Source: Streptantibioticus ferralitis (GTDB lineage Bacteria > Actinomycetota > Actinomycetes > Streptomycetales > Streptomycetaceae). Taken from it: a stretch of DNA of 64,000 nucleotides. The position numbers and the translations under genes are program-made. Location: NCBI RefSeq assembly GCF_029223525.1, contig NZ_JARHTQ010000008.1, positions 62,001 to 126,000 of the forward strand. Direction: 5' to 3'. Of this stretch, positions 33,017 through 41,969 are shown piece after piece (the first letter of the stretch is position 1; each line of letters begins with the position of its first letter). The notes under the pieces are model-generated. The model saw only the letters and a program-made list of their open reading frames with translations, did not search any database and had not been told where the DNA came from.

Positions 33017-34182
33017 GCGACGGACGCCTCCAGCTCCTGCTCGATCTTCGCCAGCAGCCGCTCCTCGATGTCCGGCAGGCCGATGTGCTGGAGCAGCTCG
33101 GCGAAGAAGCCGCGCACCACCAGGCGACGGGCCTCGTCGTGCGGGATGCCGCGGGCCATCAGGTAGAACAGCTGCTCGTCGTCGAAGCGGCCGGTCGCCG
33201 AGGCGTGGCCGGCGCCGACGATCTCGCCGGTCTCGATCTCCAGGTTGGGCACCGAGTCGACCCGGGCACCGTCGGTGAGGACGAGGTTCCGGTTGAGCTC
33301 GTAGGTGTCGGTGCCCACGGCGACGGCGCGGATGAGCACGTCGCCGATCCACACCGCGTGCGCGTCCTTGCCCTGCAGCGCGCCCTTGTAGGCGACGTTG
33401 GAGCGGCAGTGCGGGGTGTCGTGGTCGATGAAGAGCCGGTGCTCCTGGTGCTGGCCGTTGTCGGTGAAGTACAGGCCGTACAGCTCGGCCTCACCGCCGG
33501 GGCCGCCGTAGATGACCCGCGGGTGCAGCCGGACCAGGTCGCCGCCGAAGGTGACGATCACCGACTTGAAGCTGGCGTCCCGGCCGACCAGCGCGGTGTG
33601 CTGGGCGACGTGCACGGCCGGACGGTCCCAGTCCTGGACCGAGACGACGGTGAGCTTGGCGCCGTCCCCGATCACGTACTCGACGTTGGCGGCCAGCGTG
33701 GCGTCGCCGGTGTGGTCGATGACCACGACGGCCTCGGCGAACGCGCCGACCTCGACCACCTGGTGGCCGTAGGCGACGCCGCCCTCGCCGTGCACGGAGA
33801 TGCGCACCGGCTCGGTCAGCACCGCGTCCTTGGCGATCGAGACGACCGAGGCCTTCTCGAAGGAGCTGTACGCCTGGGCCGCCACCCGGTCGACCGGCTT
33901 GCCCGCCTTGCCGAGGCGCGGGTCGGTGCGGTCCACGGTCTCGACGGTGACGCCCTCGGGGGCGGTCACCTCGACCCGCAGGCCGCCGGTCGCCTCCGCG
34001 GTGCCGTCGTGCAGACCGCGCAACCGCTCCAGCGGGGTGAAGCGCCACTCCTCCTCACGGCCGTGCGGCACGGGGAAGTCGGCCACGTCGTAGGACGGGG
34101 CGGCGCTGACCCGCGCATCGGCGGGCTGGCCTACCTGAATCGCACCGTCGGTGGTGCTGCCGGCCGGGATGGTTTCAGCCAT
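33013..34182 (-). CDS. sufD: Fe-S assembly scaffold subunit SufD
   Basis: A 389-residue protein with the SufB/SufD beta-helix: HLFIDHD-like HRLFIDHDTPHCRSNVAYKGAL, NRNLVLTDGARVDSVPNLEIE, AGHASATGRFDDEQLFYLMARGIPHDEARRLVVRGFF. The last stretch is the family's C-terminal signature. Start ATG 34182 (MAETIPAGS), 56 bp after sufB. Partner of SufB and SufC. Confidence 0.95.
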   Translation of the reverse strand: MAETIPAGSTTDGAIQVGQPADARVSAAPSYDVADFPVPHGREEEWRFTPLERLRGLHDGTAEATGGLRVEVTAPEGVTVETVDRTDPRLGKAGKPVDRVAAQAYSSFEKASVVSIAKDAVLTEPVRISVHGEGGVAYGHQVVEVGAFAEAVVVIDHTGDATLAANVEYVIGDGAKLTVVSVQDWDRPAVHVAQHTALVGRDASFKSVIVTFGGDLVRLHPRVIYGGPGGEAELYGLYFTDNGQHQEHRLFIDHDTPHCRSNVAYKGALQGKDAHAVWIGDVLIRAVAVGTDTYELNRNLVLTDGARVDSVPNLEIETGEIVGAGHASATGRFDDEQLFYLMARGIPHDEARRLVVRGFFAELLQHIGLPDIEERLLAKIEQELEASVA

Positions 34183-34238
34183 GGCTGATTTGTGCTCTCT
34201 CTCGTAAGAACGTCGTCGCTGCAGTCGGTGGGGCGGGG

Positions 34239-35660
34239 TCAGCCGACCGCGCCCTCCATCTGCAGCTCGATCAGCCGGTTGAGCTCCAGCGCGTACTCCA
34301 TCGGCAGCTCGCGCGCGATGGGCTCCACGAAGCCACGGACGATCATCGCCATCGCCTCGGTCTCGCTCAGGCCGCGGCTCATCAGGTAGAACAGCTGGTC
34401 CTCGCTGACCTTCGAGACGGTCGCCTCGTGACCCATCGAGACGTCGTCCTCGCGCACGTCCACGTACGGGTAGGTGTCGGACCGCGAGATGGTGTCGACC
34501 AGCAGCGCGTCGCACAGCACGTTGGACTTGGCGCCGCCGGCGCCCTCGCCGATCTCGATCAGGCCGCGGTACGAGGTACGGCCGCCGCCGCGCGCCACGG
34601 ACTTCGAGACGATGTTGGACGAGGTGTTCGGCGCCATGTGGACCATCTTGGCGCCCGCGTCCTGGTGCTGGCCCTCACCCGCGAAGGCGATGGACAGCGT
34701 CTCGCCCTTGGCGTGCTCACCCATCAGGTAGACGGCCGGGTACTTCATCGTCACCTTGGAGCCGATGTTGCCGTCGACCCACTCCATGGTCGCGCCCTCG
34801 TAGGCGACGGCGCGCTTGGTGACCAGGTTGTAGACGTTGTTCGACCAGTTCTGGATGGTCGTGTAGCGGCAGCGGCCGCCCTTCTTGACGATGATCTCCA
34901 CGACCGCGCTGTGCAGCGAGTCCGACTTGTAGATCGGCGCGGTGCAGCCCTCGACGTAGTGGACGTAGGCGTCCTCGTCGACGATGATCAGCGTCCGCTC
35001 GAACTGGCCCATGTTCTCGGTGTTGATCCGGAAGTAGGCCTGCAGCGGGATCTCCACGTGCACGCCCTTCGGCACGTAGATGAACGATCCACCGGACCAC
35101 ACCGCGGTGTTCAGCGAGGCGAACTTGTTGTCACCGGCGGGGATGACGGTGCCGAAGTACTCCTTGAACAGCTCCGGGTGCTCCTTGAGCGCGGTGTCGG
35201 TGTCCAGGAAGATGACGCCCTGCTCCTCCAGGTCCTCGCGGATCTGGTGGTAGACGACCTCCGACTCGTACTGGGCGGCGACACCCGCGACCAGGCGCTG
35301 CTTCTCCGCCTCGGGGATGCCCAGCTTGTCGTAGGTGTTCTTGATGTCCTCGGGCAGGTCCTCCCAGGACTCCGCCTGCTTCTCGGTGGAGCGCACGAAG
35401 TACTTGATGTTGTCGAAGTCGATGCCCGACAGGTCGGAGCCCCAGGTGGGCATGGGCTTCTTCTCGAACAGCTTCAGACCCTTGAGTCGCAGCTTCAGCA
35501 TCCACTCCGGCTCGTTCTTCTTCGCCGAGATGTCGCGGACGACCTCGTCGGACAGACCGCGCCGGGCGGAGGCGCCCGCCACGTCGGAGTCGGCCCAGCC
35601 GTACTCGTAGGTGCCCAGGCCTTCGAGCTCCGGGTGAGTGGTCTCCGTGGGAGCAGTCAT
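34239..35660 (-). CDS. sufB: Fe-S assembly scaffold subunit SufB
   Basis: A 473-residue SufB, the cluster-building subunit of SufBCD. It has the expected [41 protein letters not shown] with the conserved Cys, [19 protein letters not shown] and the C-terminal [22 protein letters not shown] 35660 follows GGGAGGAA at seven-base spacing and overlaps the sufR stop (ATGA). No intein is present, unlike mycobacterial SufB. Confidence 0.97.
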   Translation of the reverse strand: MTAPTETTHPELEGLGTYEYGWADSDVAGASARRGLSDEVVRDISAKKNEPEWMLKLRLKGLKLFEKKPMPTWGSDLSGIDFDNIKYFVRSTEKQAESWEDLPEDIKNTYDKLGIPEAEKQRLVAGVAAQYESEVVYHQIREDLEEQGVIFLDTDTALKEHPELFKEYFGTVIPAGDNKFASLNTAVWSGGSFIYVPKGVHVEIPLQAYFRINTENMGQFERTLIIVDEDAYVHYVEGCTAPIYKSDSLHSAVVEIIVKKGGRCRYTTIQNWSNNVYNLVTKRAVAYEGATMEWVDGNIGSKVTMKYPAVYLMGEHAKGETLSIAFAGEGQHQDAGAKMVHMAPNTSSNIVSKSVARGGGRTSYRGLIEIGEGAGGAKSNVLCDALLVDTISRSDTYPYVDVREDDVSMGHEATVSKVSEDQLFYLMSRGLSETEAMAMIVRGFVEPIARELPMEYALELNRLIELQMEGAVG

Positions 35661-36502
35661 GCGGGGTTCCTCCCGGACTTGCTGACAGATGCGGGTGCGG
35701 ACGCAGGTGCGCTGTCGGACTGGTGGGTTTGCGGTGCTTTCGGAATGAACGTCGTGCACACACCGTCGCCGTGGGCGATGGTGGCCAGACGCTGCACATG
35801 GGTTCCGAGCAGGCGGGAGAAGACCTCGGCCTCCGCCTCGCACAGCTGCGGGAACTGTTCGGCGGTGTGAGCCACCGGGCAGTGGTGCTGGCAGAGCTGC
35901 TCGCCCCCTACGCCTGGCGGCGTGGAGGTGCCCCCTGCGGAGGCGTGCGCACTGCGCGTGGTAGCAGCGTACCCGTCCTCGGTCAACGCCTTGGCGAGTG
36001 CCCTGGCGCGGTCCTCGGGCGCCGCCGACTCGACCTCGGCGCGGTACCGCTCCGCCTGGCCCGCGGCGCGGGCCCGGGCGAACGCGGCCACCGCCGCATT
36101 GCCGGCCGCCTCGTCGCCCGCGCTCTGCGCGATCCAGCGCATCGCGTCGGCGGCGAGCTGGTCGTACGCCTGGTAGAACGCGTCCCGGCCGCAGTCGGTG
36201 AGCGCGAAGACCTTCGCGGGGCGGCCGCGCGAGCGTGATCCGTAGACCCGCTGCTCACGGGGCTCGACGATGCCCTCGGCGACCAGGGCGTCGAGGTGAC
36301 GGCGGACCGCCGCGGGGGTGAGCTCAAGCCGTTCGGCGAGGTCGGCCGCGGTGGACGGGCCGTGGTCGAGGATGGAGCGGGCGACCCGGTTACGGGTGCC
36401 GCGGTGTGACTCGGCCTCGCTGCCCTCGGTCACGGGCACAGCGGAGACGGCGGCCGCAGCGGCGGTCGCCTTCTTCTGCGCTACCTTGCCCGTGTATTTC
36501 AC
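35657..36502 (-). CDS. sufR: Fe-S cluster-sensing repressor SufR
   Basis: A 281-residue ArsR-like winged-helix repressor from a GTG start. The DNA-binding part is about residues 38-98 ([34 protein letters not shown]). C204, C208 and C221 ([10 protein letters not shown] and QLCEAEAEV) are the likely ligands of the 4Fe-4S cluster; C249 is near the end. SufR proteins repress suf when carrying a cluster. First gene of the operon, overlapping sufB; a SufR-type operator lies at its own start. Confidence 0.93.
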   Translation of the reverse strand: MKYTGKVAQKKATAAAAAVSAVPVTEGSEAESHRGTRNRVARSILDHGPSTAADLAERLELTPAAVRRHLDALVAEGIVEPREQRVYGSRSRGRPAKVFALTDCGRDAFYQAYDQLAADAMRWIAQSAGDEAAGNAAVAAFARARAAGQAERYRAEVESAAPEDRARALAKALTEDGYAATTRSAHASAGGTSTPPGVGGEQLCQHHCPVAHTAEQFPQLCEAEAEVFSRLLGTHVQRLATIAHGDGVCTTFIPKAPQTHQSDSAPASAPASVSKSGRNPA

Positions 36503-36538
36503 AACGCCATTGTTGCGTAATTCCCCTCACAACGACAA
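36499..36538 (-). promoter_or_regulatory. sufR: suf promoter with SufR-type operator
   Basis: On the minus strand a -35 TTGTCG (36533-36538), an 18-base spacer and a -10 AACAAT (36509-36514) place the start point at the GTG (36502). CAAC-N6-GTTG at 36502-36515 matches the inverted repeat I recall as the SufR site in cyanobacteria and covers the -10. TCACAACG occurs twice (36499-36506, 36527-36534). Leaderless, autoregulated transcription is inferred. Confidence 0.65.
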
Positions 36539-36571
36539 GCGCCGAATGGATCACGCCCCGGTTAGGTCCAT

Positions 36572-36609
36572 CACGTAAGGCAAACCTCATTTTCCGTCCA
36601 CGTAAGGCA
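36572..36609. repeat. Direct repeat upstream of the ABC exporter genes
   Basis: CACGTAAGGCA occurs at 36572-36582 and 36599-36609, a 27-bp period, each followed by AC and TTTCCG. It lies 55-90 bp before the ABC ATPase start and may be a tandem activator or repressor site. Confidence 0.5.
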
Positions 36610-36662
36610 GACTTTCCGAACCCCGTGCTGACGGCGCCCCGCGGCTCCCTACACTCGGGCTC

Positions 36663-37589
36663 ATGCAGAGCACCCCCGCGGTCGAGGTCGTCGGCCTGGT
36701 GAAGCGGTACGGGGCCAAGGCCGCGGTGGACGGGCTCGAACTGTCCGTCGCGCGCGGCTCCCTCACCGCGGTCCTGGGACCGAACGGCGCAGGAAAGACC
36801 ACCACGATCGAGACCTGCGAGGGATACCGCCGTCCCGACGCGGGAACGGTGCGGGTCCTCGGCCTCGACCCGGTCACCCAGTCGGCTCAGCTACGGCCCC
36901 GCATCGGCGTGATGCTCCAGTCCGGCGGCGTCTATCCGGGCGCCCGCGCCGAGGAGATGCTGCGGCACACCGCGAAGCTGCACGCCGACCCGATCTACCC
37001 GGCGCTCCTCATCGAGCGGCTGGGCCTCGGCTCGTGCGGCCGCACCCCCTACCGGCGACTGTCCGGCGGGCAGCAGCAGCGGCTCGCGCTCGCCATGGCC
37101 GTGGTCGGCCGCCCCGAACTGGTCTTCCTCGACGAACCGACCGCGGGCCTCGACCCGCAGGCCCGCCGAGCCACCTGGGACCTGGTGCGGGAGCTGCGCG
37201 CGGACGGGGTGACGACGGTACTGACCACGCACTTCATGGACGAGGCCGAACAGCTCGCCGACGATGTGGTGATCGTCGACGGCGGCAAGGTGATCGCCCA
37301 GGGCACCCCCGAGGAGCTGTGCCGAGGCGGCGCCGAGGACACCCTGCGCTTCTCCGGACGGCCGGGCCTCGACCTGCTGTCCCTGCTCAAGGCGCTGCCC
37401 TCGGACAGCGCGGCGGCCGAGCTGACCCCCGGCAACTACCGGGTGGCGGGCAAGGTCGACCCGCAGATGCTGGCCACCGTCACCTCCTGGTGCGCCCAGC
37501 ACGGCGTGCTGCCGGACCGGATAGCGGTCGAGCGCCGCACGCTGGAGGACGTCTTCTTGGAGCTGACGGGAAAGGAACTGCGCTCGTGA
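36663..37589 (+). CDS. ABC exporter ATP-binding protein (linked to ctaA)
   Basis: A 308-residue DrrA/CcmA-type ATPase: Walker A GPNGAGKTTTIE, signature LSGGQQQRLALAMA, Walker B LVFLDEPTAGLDP, switch THFMDEAEQL, and a C-terminal domain ending RRTLEDVFLELTGKELRS. It is followed by its permease and by ctaA, a neighbourhood conserved in actinobacteria, which hints at a link with heme or oxidase assembly. The gene end has been duplicated by an inserted 89-bp unit (see repeat entry). Confidence 0.92.
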   Translation: MQSTPAVEVVGLVKRYGAKAAVDGLELSVARGSLTAVLGPNGAGKTTTIETCEGYRRPDAGTVRVLGLDPVTQSAQLRPRIGVMLQSGGVYPGARAEEMLRHTAKLHADPIYPALLIERLGLGSCGRTPYRRLSGGQQQRLALAMAVVGRPELVFLDEPTAGLDPQARRATWDLVRELRADGVTTVLTTHFMDEAEQLADDVVIVDGGKVIAQGTPEELCRGGAEDTLRFSGRPGLDLLSLLKALPSDSAAAELTPGNYRVAGKVDPQMLATVTSWCAQHGVLPDRIAVERRTLEDVFLELTGKELRS

Positions 37590-37678
37590 TGGGGTACGTA
37601 CGACCCGGCCGGGGGTCCGGGGGTTGCCCCCGGGAAGAACGCAGCCTGGAGCTGACGGGAAAGGAACCGCGCTCGTGA
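37558..37678. repeat. 89-bp insertion/duplication between ABC ATPase and permease genes
   Basis: A 32-base segment ending GGAACTGCGCTCGTGA (37558-37589) recurs, with one C for T change, at 37647-37678. Between them is CCGGGGG-TTG-CCCCCGG, a hairpin of the kind dispersed in Streptomyces intergenic DNA. Without the 89-bp unit the ATPase stop and permease start would overlap as GTGA. The copy restores the AAAGGAA ribosome site before the permease GTG. Confidence 0.75.
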
Positions 37679-38436
37679 CCACCTTCACCCCGGCGCCGGG
37701 CGCGGCCCCGCTCCCCCGCATGATCGGCGCGCAGACCGCGCTGGAGACGCGGATGCTGCTGCGCAACGGTGAGCAGCTGCTGCTGACCATCGTGATCCCG
37801 ACAGTGCTGCTGGTGCTGTTCAGCGCCGTGCCGATCATCGACACGGGCAGCGGCAAGCGCGTGGACTTCCTCGCTCCCGGTCTGCTGGCACTCGCGGTCA
37901 TGTCCACGGCCTTCACCGGCCAGGCCATCGCGACCGGCTTCGAGCGGCGGTACGGGGTACTGAAGCGGCTCGGCGCGTCGCCGCTGCCGCGCTGGGCGCT
38001 GATGACCGCGAAGACCGGTTCCGTACTGGTCACCGAGATCCTGCAGATCGTGCTGCTGACGGTGATCGCGCTGGCGCTGGGCTGGTCGCCGCAGGGCAGT
38101 CCCGTGGCCGTGGTCCTGCTGCTGGTGCTCGGCACGGCGGCGTTCTCCGGGCTCGGGCTGCTGATGGCCGGAACGCTCAAGGCGGAGGCGACGCTGGCCG
38201 CCGCCAATCTGGTCTTCCTGCTGCTGCTGGTCGGCGGGGGTGTGATCGTCCCGCTCGACAAGTTCCCCGGCGTTGTGCGTTCCGCGCTGGACCTGCTGCC
38301 GATCTCCGCGCTGTCGGGCGGGCTGCGCGGCGTGCTGCAGCACGGGGCCGCGATGCCCTGGTCGGACCTGGGGATCCTCACGGTGTGGGCGGTGCTGGGA
38401 CTGGGCGCGGCGGCGCGCTTCTTCCGCTGGGAGTGA
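37675..38436 (+). CDS. ABC-2 type exporter permease
   Basis: A 253-residue membrane protein with about six helices, from GTG 37675 with GGGAAAGGAA upstream. It has the DrrB-type layout: RMLLRNGEQLLLTIVIPTVLLVLF, FLAPGLLALAVMSTAFTGQAIATGFERRYGVLKRLGASPLPR, and a last helix ILTVWAVLGLGAAARFFRWE. It pairs with the preceding ATPase. Cargo unknown. Confidence 0.9.
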   Translation: MTTFTPAPGAAPLPRMIGAQTALETRMLLRNGEQLLLTIVIPTVLLVLFSAVPIIDTGSGKRVDFLAPGLLALAVMSTAFTGQAIATGFERRYGVLKRLGASPLPRWALMTAKTGSVLVTEILQIVLLTVIALALGWSPQGSPVAVVLLLVLGTAAFSGLGLLMAGTLKAEATLAAANLVFLLLLVGGGVIVPLDKFPGVVRSALDLLPISALSGGLRGVLQHGAAMPWSDLGILTVWAVLGLGAAARFFRWE

Positions 38437-38493
38437 CCCTGCCGGGACCCTGCCCAAGGCATGCCGGGACCCTCGTGAAGGAATGCACAAGCG

Positions 38494-38512
38494 CCCGCCT
38501 ACGATAGGCGGG
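38494..38512 (+). promoter_or_regulatory. ctaA: Palindrome over the -10 and start codon of ctaA
   Basis: CCCGCCTACGATAGGCGGG is a palindrome with perfect 8-bp arms and a 3-base centre. It contains TACGAT (38500-38505), which fits a -10, and its last base is the first base of the GTG start, so the message may begin at the start codon. Just upstream TGCCGGGACCCT is repeated at 38440 and 38462. It could be an operator or a hairpin that hides the start. Confidence 0.5.
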
Positions 38513-39489
38513 TGCCGAAATCGCTCAATCCCTTCGCGCTCATCGCCGAGCGCTGGCAGCCCTCCGCCAAGTTCGTGGAGCGGGCCGCGCTGGCGACCGT
38601 GGTGATGGCCGTGATCATCGTGGTCACCGGCGGTGCGGTGCGGCTGACCGACTCCGGTCTCGGCTGCTCGACCTGGCCGACCTGCACCGCGCAGAGCCTG
38701 ACGCCGACGAAGGCGATGGGCCTGCACGGAATCATCGAGTTCAGCAACCGCATGCTGACCGACGTGCTGTGCGTCTTCGTCGGCCTCGCGATCGTCGCCG
38801 CCCGGGCCCGCACCCCCTGGCGGCGCAGCCTGACCAGGCTCGGCTGGGCGCAGTTCTGGCTCGTCATGAGCAACGCGGTGCTCGGCGGCATCGTCGTACT
38901 GACCGGCCTGAACCCGTACACCGTCGGCGCCCACTTCCTGTCGGCGACCGCGCTGCTGACCGTCGCCGTGCTGATGTGGCAGCGGGCCCGCGAGGGCGAC
39001 GGCCCGGCCCGCGATCTGGTGGCGCGCCCGGTACGGCAGTTGGCCTGGCTGCTGGTCAGCGCGGCGGGCTTGCTGATCGTGATCGGCACGGTGGTCACCG
39101 GCGCCGGTCCGCACGCGGGCGACGCGCACACGGTGCACCGCATCCCGGTCGACTGGCGGGAGATCACCCAGCTGCACGTCGACTTCGTCTACGTCGTCAT
39201 CGGACTGACGGTCGCGATGTGGTTCGTACTGCGCGCGGTCGACGGCCCAACCACCGCCCGGCGGCGGGTGGTTGAGCTGTTCGCGGTGCTGATGTCGCAG
39301 GGTGTGGTGGGTTACGTCCAGTACGCGACGCATCTGCCGGAGATCGTGGTGGGCATCCACATGCTCGGTTCATGCCTGGTGTGGATCGCGGTGCTGCGGG
39401 TGGCGCTGGCGCTGCGCGAGCGGTCGTACGAGGTAGCGGGCACCGCCGCGGTCCCGGCGCAGGACTCTGCCGTTCCGGCCGCCGTCTGA
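38512..39489 (+). CDS. ctaA: Heme A synthase (COX15/CtaA)
   Basis: A 325-residue membrane protein with eight predicted helices that oxidises the C8 methyl of heme O to make heme A for cytochrome aa3 oxidase. VVTGGAVRLTDSGLGCSTWPTCTAQSLTP carries the conserved CxxxxxC and the substrate loop. HGIIEFSNRMLT and GAHFLSATALL supply heme-ligand His residues, and GAGPHAGDAHTVHRIP and VGIHMLGSCLVW are the second-half equivalents. It works with CtaB, encoded at 42.4 kb. The ABC exporter genes precede it. Confidence 0.94.
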   Translation: MPKSLNPFALIAERWQPSAKFVERAALATVVMAVIIVVTGGAVRLTDSGLGCSTWPTCTAQSLTPTKAMGLHGIIEFSNRMLTDVLCVFVGLAIVAARARTPWRRSLTRLGWAQFWLVMSNAVLGGIVVLTGLNPYTVGAHFLSATALLTVAVLMWQRAREGDGPARDLVARPVRQLAWLLVSAAGLLIVIGTVVTGAGPHAGDAHTVHRIPVDWREITQLHVDFVYVVIGLTVAMWFVLRAVDGPTTARRRVVELFAVLMSQGVVGYVQYATHLPEIVVGIHMLGSCLVWIAVLRVALALRERSYEVAGTAAVPAQDSAVPAAV

Positions 39490-39495
39490 CCGATC

Positions 39496-40608
39496 TCACA
39501 ACCGGTACACCCGCAGGGCGTTCCCCGCCGCGAGCATCGCGGCGACCCGTCCGGCGTCCTCGGCGGACCATGCGCCCTCCTCGACCCACCCGCCGAGCAG
39601 CCGTTCCAGCGCGTCGGTGAACAGCCGGGCGCCGACCACGTACAGCTCCGGCAACCCGTAGGCGTCCGTGGAGAACAGCAGCTTGCCGAAGGGCGCGAGT
39701 TCCAGCGTCTCCGCGAGCACCGCCGCCGCTCGTGCGCCGGTGTGCGTGAGGGCCAGCCCGACGTCCGCGTACACATGCGGGAAGACGTTCGCCAGATAGG
39801 CGGCCTGCCGGTGGTACGGATATCCGTGCAGCAGCACCAGATCCGTACCGAGGCCGTCCGTCGCCCGTACGAAGTCGGTGAGCAGCGCCGGATCGGCCTG
39901 GTCGAGTCGCAGGTCGGGATCGCCGAACCCGGTGTGCAGTTGCAGCGGCAGCCCGGTGGCGACCGCGGTCCACAGCAGGTGCCGCAGAAGTACCGGGTCG
40001 CTGACCCGGTCGCCGGTGCGCCGGGCGGCGAGCCACTCCTCGGCGGCCCGGCGCACCTCGGCGGGGCCCGGCGGATCGGGGGTCAGCGACAGGCCGTGCC
40101 GGTAGGCGGCGATTGACTTGAAACCGACGGCCGCCCGCGCCGCGGTGTGTACCGCCTCGGCGAGGTTGGCGACGAAGGCGGCGGCGGTGCCGGAGGTGTC
40201 GGCGACCTGCTCCGCCAGGGTTTCCAGTCGGACGATCTCCTGCCCCGATCCCCCTGCCGCCGCGGCGAGTTCGGCCGGTTCCGTCAGATCGCCGGGCAGC
40301 CCGGTGTCCACCAGGAACGTTCCGATACCGGTGCCGCGCAGCAGCAGCCGGGTCGCCTCGTACGCGCCCAGCTCACGGCGGCGGGCGAGGTAGTGCGCGG
40401 GCGGGCAGTGCGGTTCCAGGCCGAGCAGCGGCGGGCACCAGCGGCGTACGGCGAACCCGGTCTGGGTGTCGAAGTACGTGGTGCCGCGCGCGGCGGGCGC
40501 GTGCGCCTCGGTGAGGTACGGCTCGAACGAGCCCAGGCCGAGGTCGCGGCGGACCACCCCGTGGCAGTGCTGGTCGACCAGTGGTGGCAGTGGCGGCAGT
40601 TCGGGCAT
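39496..40608 (-). CDS. Amidohydrolase, FluG N-terminal-like
   Basis: A 370-residue amidohydrolase-2-type protein: LVDQHCHGVV gives the first metal HxH, LPLQLHTGFGDPDL and LVLLHGYPYHRQAAYLA the later His residues, and LLFSTDAYGLPELYVVGARLF the Asp end. Its ATG shares one base with the stop of the glutamine-synthetase-like gene (TGATG). In fungi and plants these two domains occur fused as FluG/NodGS; here they are two coupled genes. Substrate unknown. Convergent with ctaA, 6 bp apart. Confidence 0.85.
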   Translation of the reverse strand: MPELPPLPPLVDQHCHGVVRRDLGLGSFEPYLTEAHAPAARGTTYFDTQTGFAVRRWCPPLLGLEPHCPPAHYLARRRELGAYEATRLLLRGTGIGTFLVDTGLPGDLTEPAELAAAAGGSGQEIVRLETLAEQVADTSGTAAAFVANLAEAVHTAARAAVGFKSIAAYRHGLSLTPDPPGPAEVRRAAEEWLAARRTGDRVSDPVLLRHLLWTAVATGLPLQLHTGFGDPDLRLDQADPALLTDFVRATDGLGTDLVLLHGYPYHRQAAYLANVFPHVYADVGLALTHTGARAAAVLAETLELAPFGKLLFSTDAYGLPELYVVGARLFTDALERLLGGWVEEGAWSAEDAGRVAAMLAAGNALRVYRL

Positions 40609-41969
40609 CAGTAGCGCCAGCGGATGGCCGAGGCGATCTCTTCCGGGCCGTGGCCGGCGAACTGCCGCGCCTCCGCCCTGCGTACGGCGAGCACCGCGCC
40701 GTGTGCCGGCGCGCCCAGCGCCGTACGCAACGGCTCGTACTCCGCGAAGCGGTCCGCCGCCTCGGTCAGCGTCTCCGGCAGCCTGGGCGTGTCGGGCGCG
40801 CTGACGGCGGGGTCGCCCTGCACCGGATCGGGCAGTGTCAGGCCCGCGTCGATGCCGTGCAGCCCGGCGGCGATCACCGCGCCCACCACCAGGTACGGAT
40901 TGGCGGCCGCGTCAAAGCACTTGACCTCGGCGTTGGCGCTGCCGGACTCGTCCGGCGGGCCGGGGACCAGCCGGAGCGCGGCCTCCCGGTTCTCCAGCCC
41001 CCAGCACTGGAAGACGCCCGCCCAGTGCGAGGGGACCTGCCGCAGATAGCTGGCGGGCGATGGCGCGCCGATCGCCATCAGGGCCGGGAGCGCGTCCAGC
41101 ACTCCGGCGAGGAAGGCCTCGGCGGTGCTGGTCAGCCCATATCGTCCCGGGCCGCCCCGGAAGAGGTCCTCGCCGCCCCGCTGCAGGCTCAGGTGCAGAT
41201 GGCAGCCGTTGCCCACCTGGCCCGCCATGACGATGGGGGCGAAGGAGGCGCGCAGCCCGTGCCGCGCGGTGACCGCCCGTACCGTCTCGCGGGCCAGGAT
41301 CAGCTCGTCGGCGGCGCGCAGCGGATCGGCGCTGGCGGTGGAGATCTCGAACTGGCCCGGGGTGTACTCGGGATGGATCTGCAGCAGGTCCAGGTTCTCG
41401 GCGGCGAGCGCCTCGACGATGTCGCGCACGTAGTCGGAGAGTTCGACGATCCGCGTCATCCCGTAGGCGGGCGCCGTGGTGACCGGTGTGGGCGGCTCAC
41501 CCGGCCGCATGGCCACCCATTCCGTCTCGAACCCCATGCGCGCCCGCAGCCCGCGCGCCTCGGCCTGCGCCATCATCCGACGGGCGAACAGCCTCGCGCA
41601 CACCGGGTGCGGGGCGCCCTCCTGGTCGTAGCGGTCGACCGGGGCCCAGGCCCAACCGGGTTGCGCGGCAAGGACGGTGAGACGGTCGAGGTCGGGGATG
41701 AGCCGTAGATCGCCGTCGGGGCTGCCCAGGCCGAGTTCGGGGACCGCGGCGATGGCGTCATCGGAGGTGTAGACGTCGAAGACCGGTGACATGCCGACGC
41801 CATGGCGTACGGCGTGCGCGAGGCGGTTGGTCGGTACGGCCTTCACCCGGGTCACTCCCGCGGTGTCCACCCAGCTGAGGGCGACCGCGTGAATGCCCTC
41901 GGCACCGAGCCGCGCCGCCTCCTGGCGCGCGAGCCGGTGCCGTTGTTCCCGTACTTCCCGCGCGCCCAT
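40608..41969 (-). CDS. Glutamine synthetase-like protein (FluG C-terminal type)
   Basis: A 453-residue GS-family ligase from ATG 41969 with GAGGGAGC upstream. It has FETEWVAM, IHPEYTPGQFEIST, NGCHLHLSLQ, the ATP/Glu loop SWHWAG-like SHWAGVFQCWGLENREAALRL and NAEVKCFDAAANPYLVVGAVIAAG. It lacks the adenylylation-loop pattern of GlnA and resembles gamma-glutamyl-amine ligases. With the coupled amidohydrolase it probably glutamylates and then processes an amine or amide, not ammonia. That role is inference. Confidence 0.85.
   Translation of the reverse strand: MGAREVREQRHRLARQEAARLGAEGIHAVALSWVDTAGVTRVKAVPTNRLAHAVRHGVGMSPVFDVYTSDDAIAAVPELGLGSPDGDLRLIPDLDRLTVLAAQPGWAWAPVDRYDQEGAPHPVCARLFARRMMAQAEARGLRARMGFETEWVAMRPGEPPTPVTTAPAYGMTRIVELSDYVRDIVEALAAENLDLLQIHPEYTPGQFEISTASADPLRAADELILARETVRAVTARHGLRASFAPIVMAGQVGNGCHLHLSLQRGGEDLFRGGPGRYGLTSTAEAFLAGVLDALPALMAIGAPSPASYLRQVPSHWAGVFQCWGLENREAALRLVPGPPDESGSANAEVKCFDAAANPYLVVGAVIAAGLHGIDAGLTLPDPVQGDPAVSAPDTPRLPETLTEAADRFAEYEPLRTALGAPAHGAVLAVRRAEARQFAGHGPEEIASAIRWRY

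Noticed and set aside
36561-36590. Possible iron box (TTAGG...CCT-like) near the ABC exporter promoter
   Set aside because: The arms do not form the 19-bp inverted repeat expected for DmdR/IdeR sites; the direct repeat explains the resemblance.
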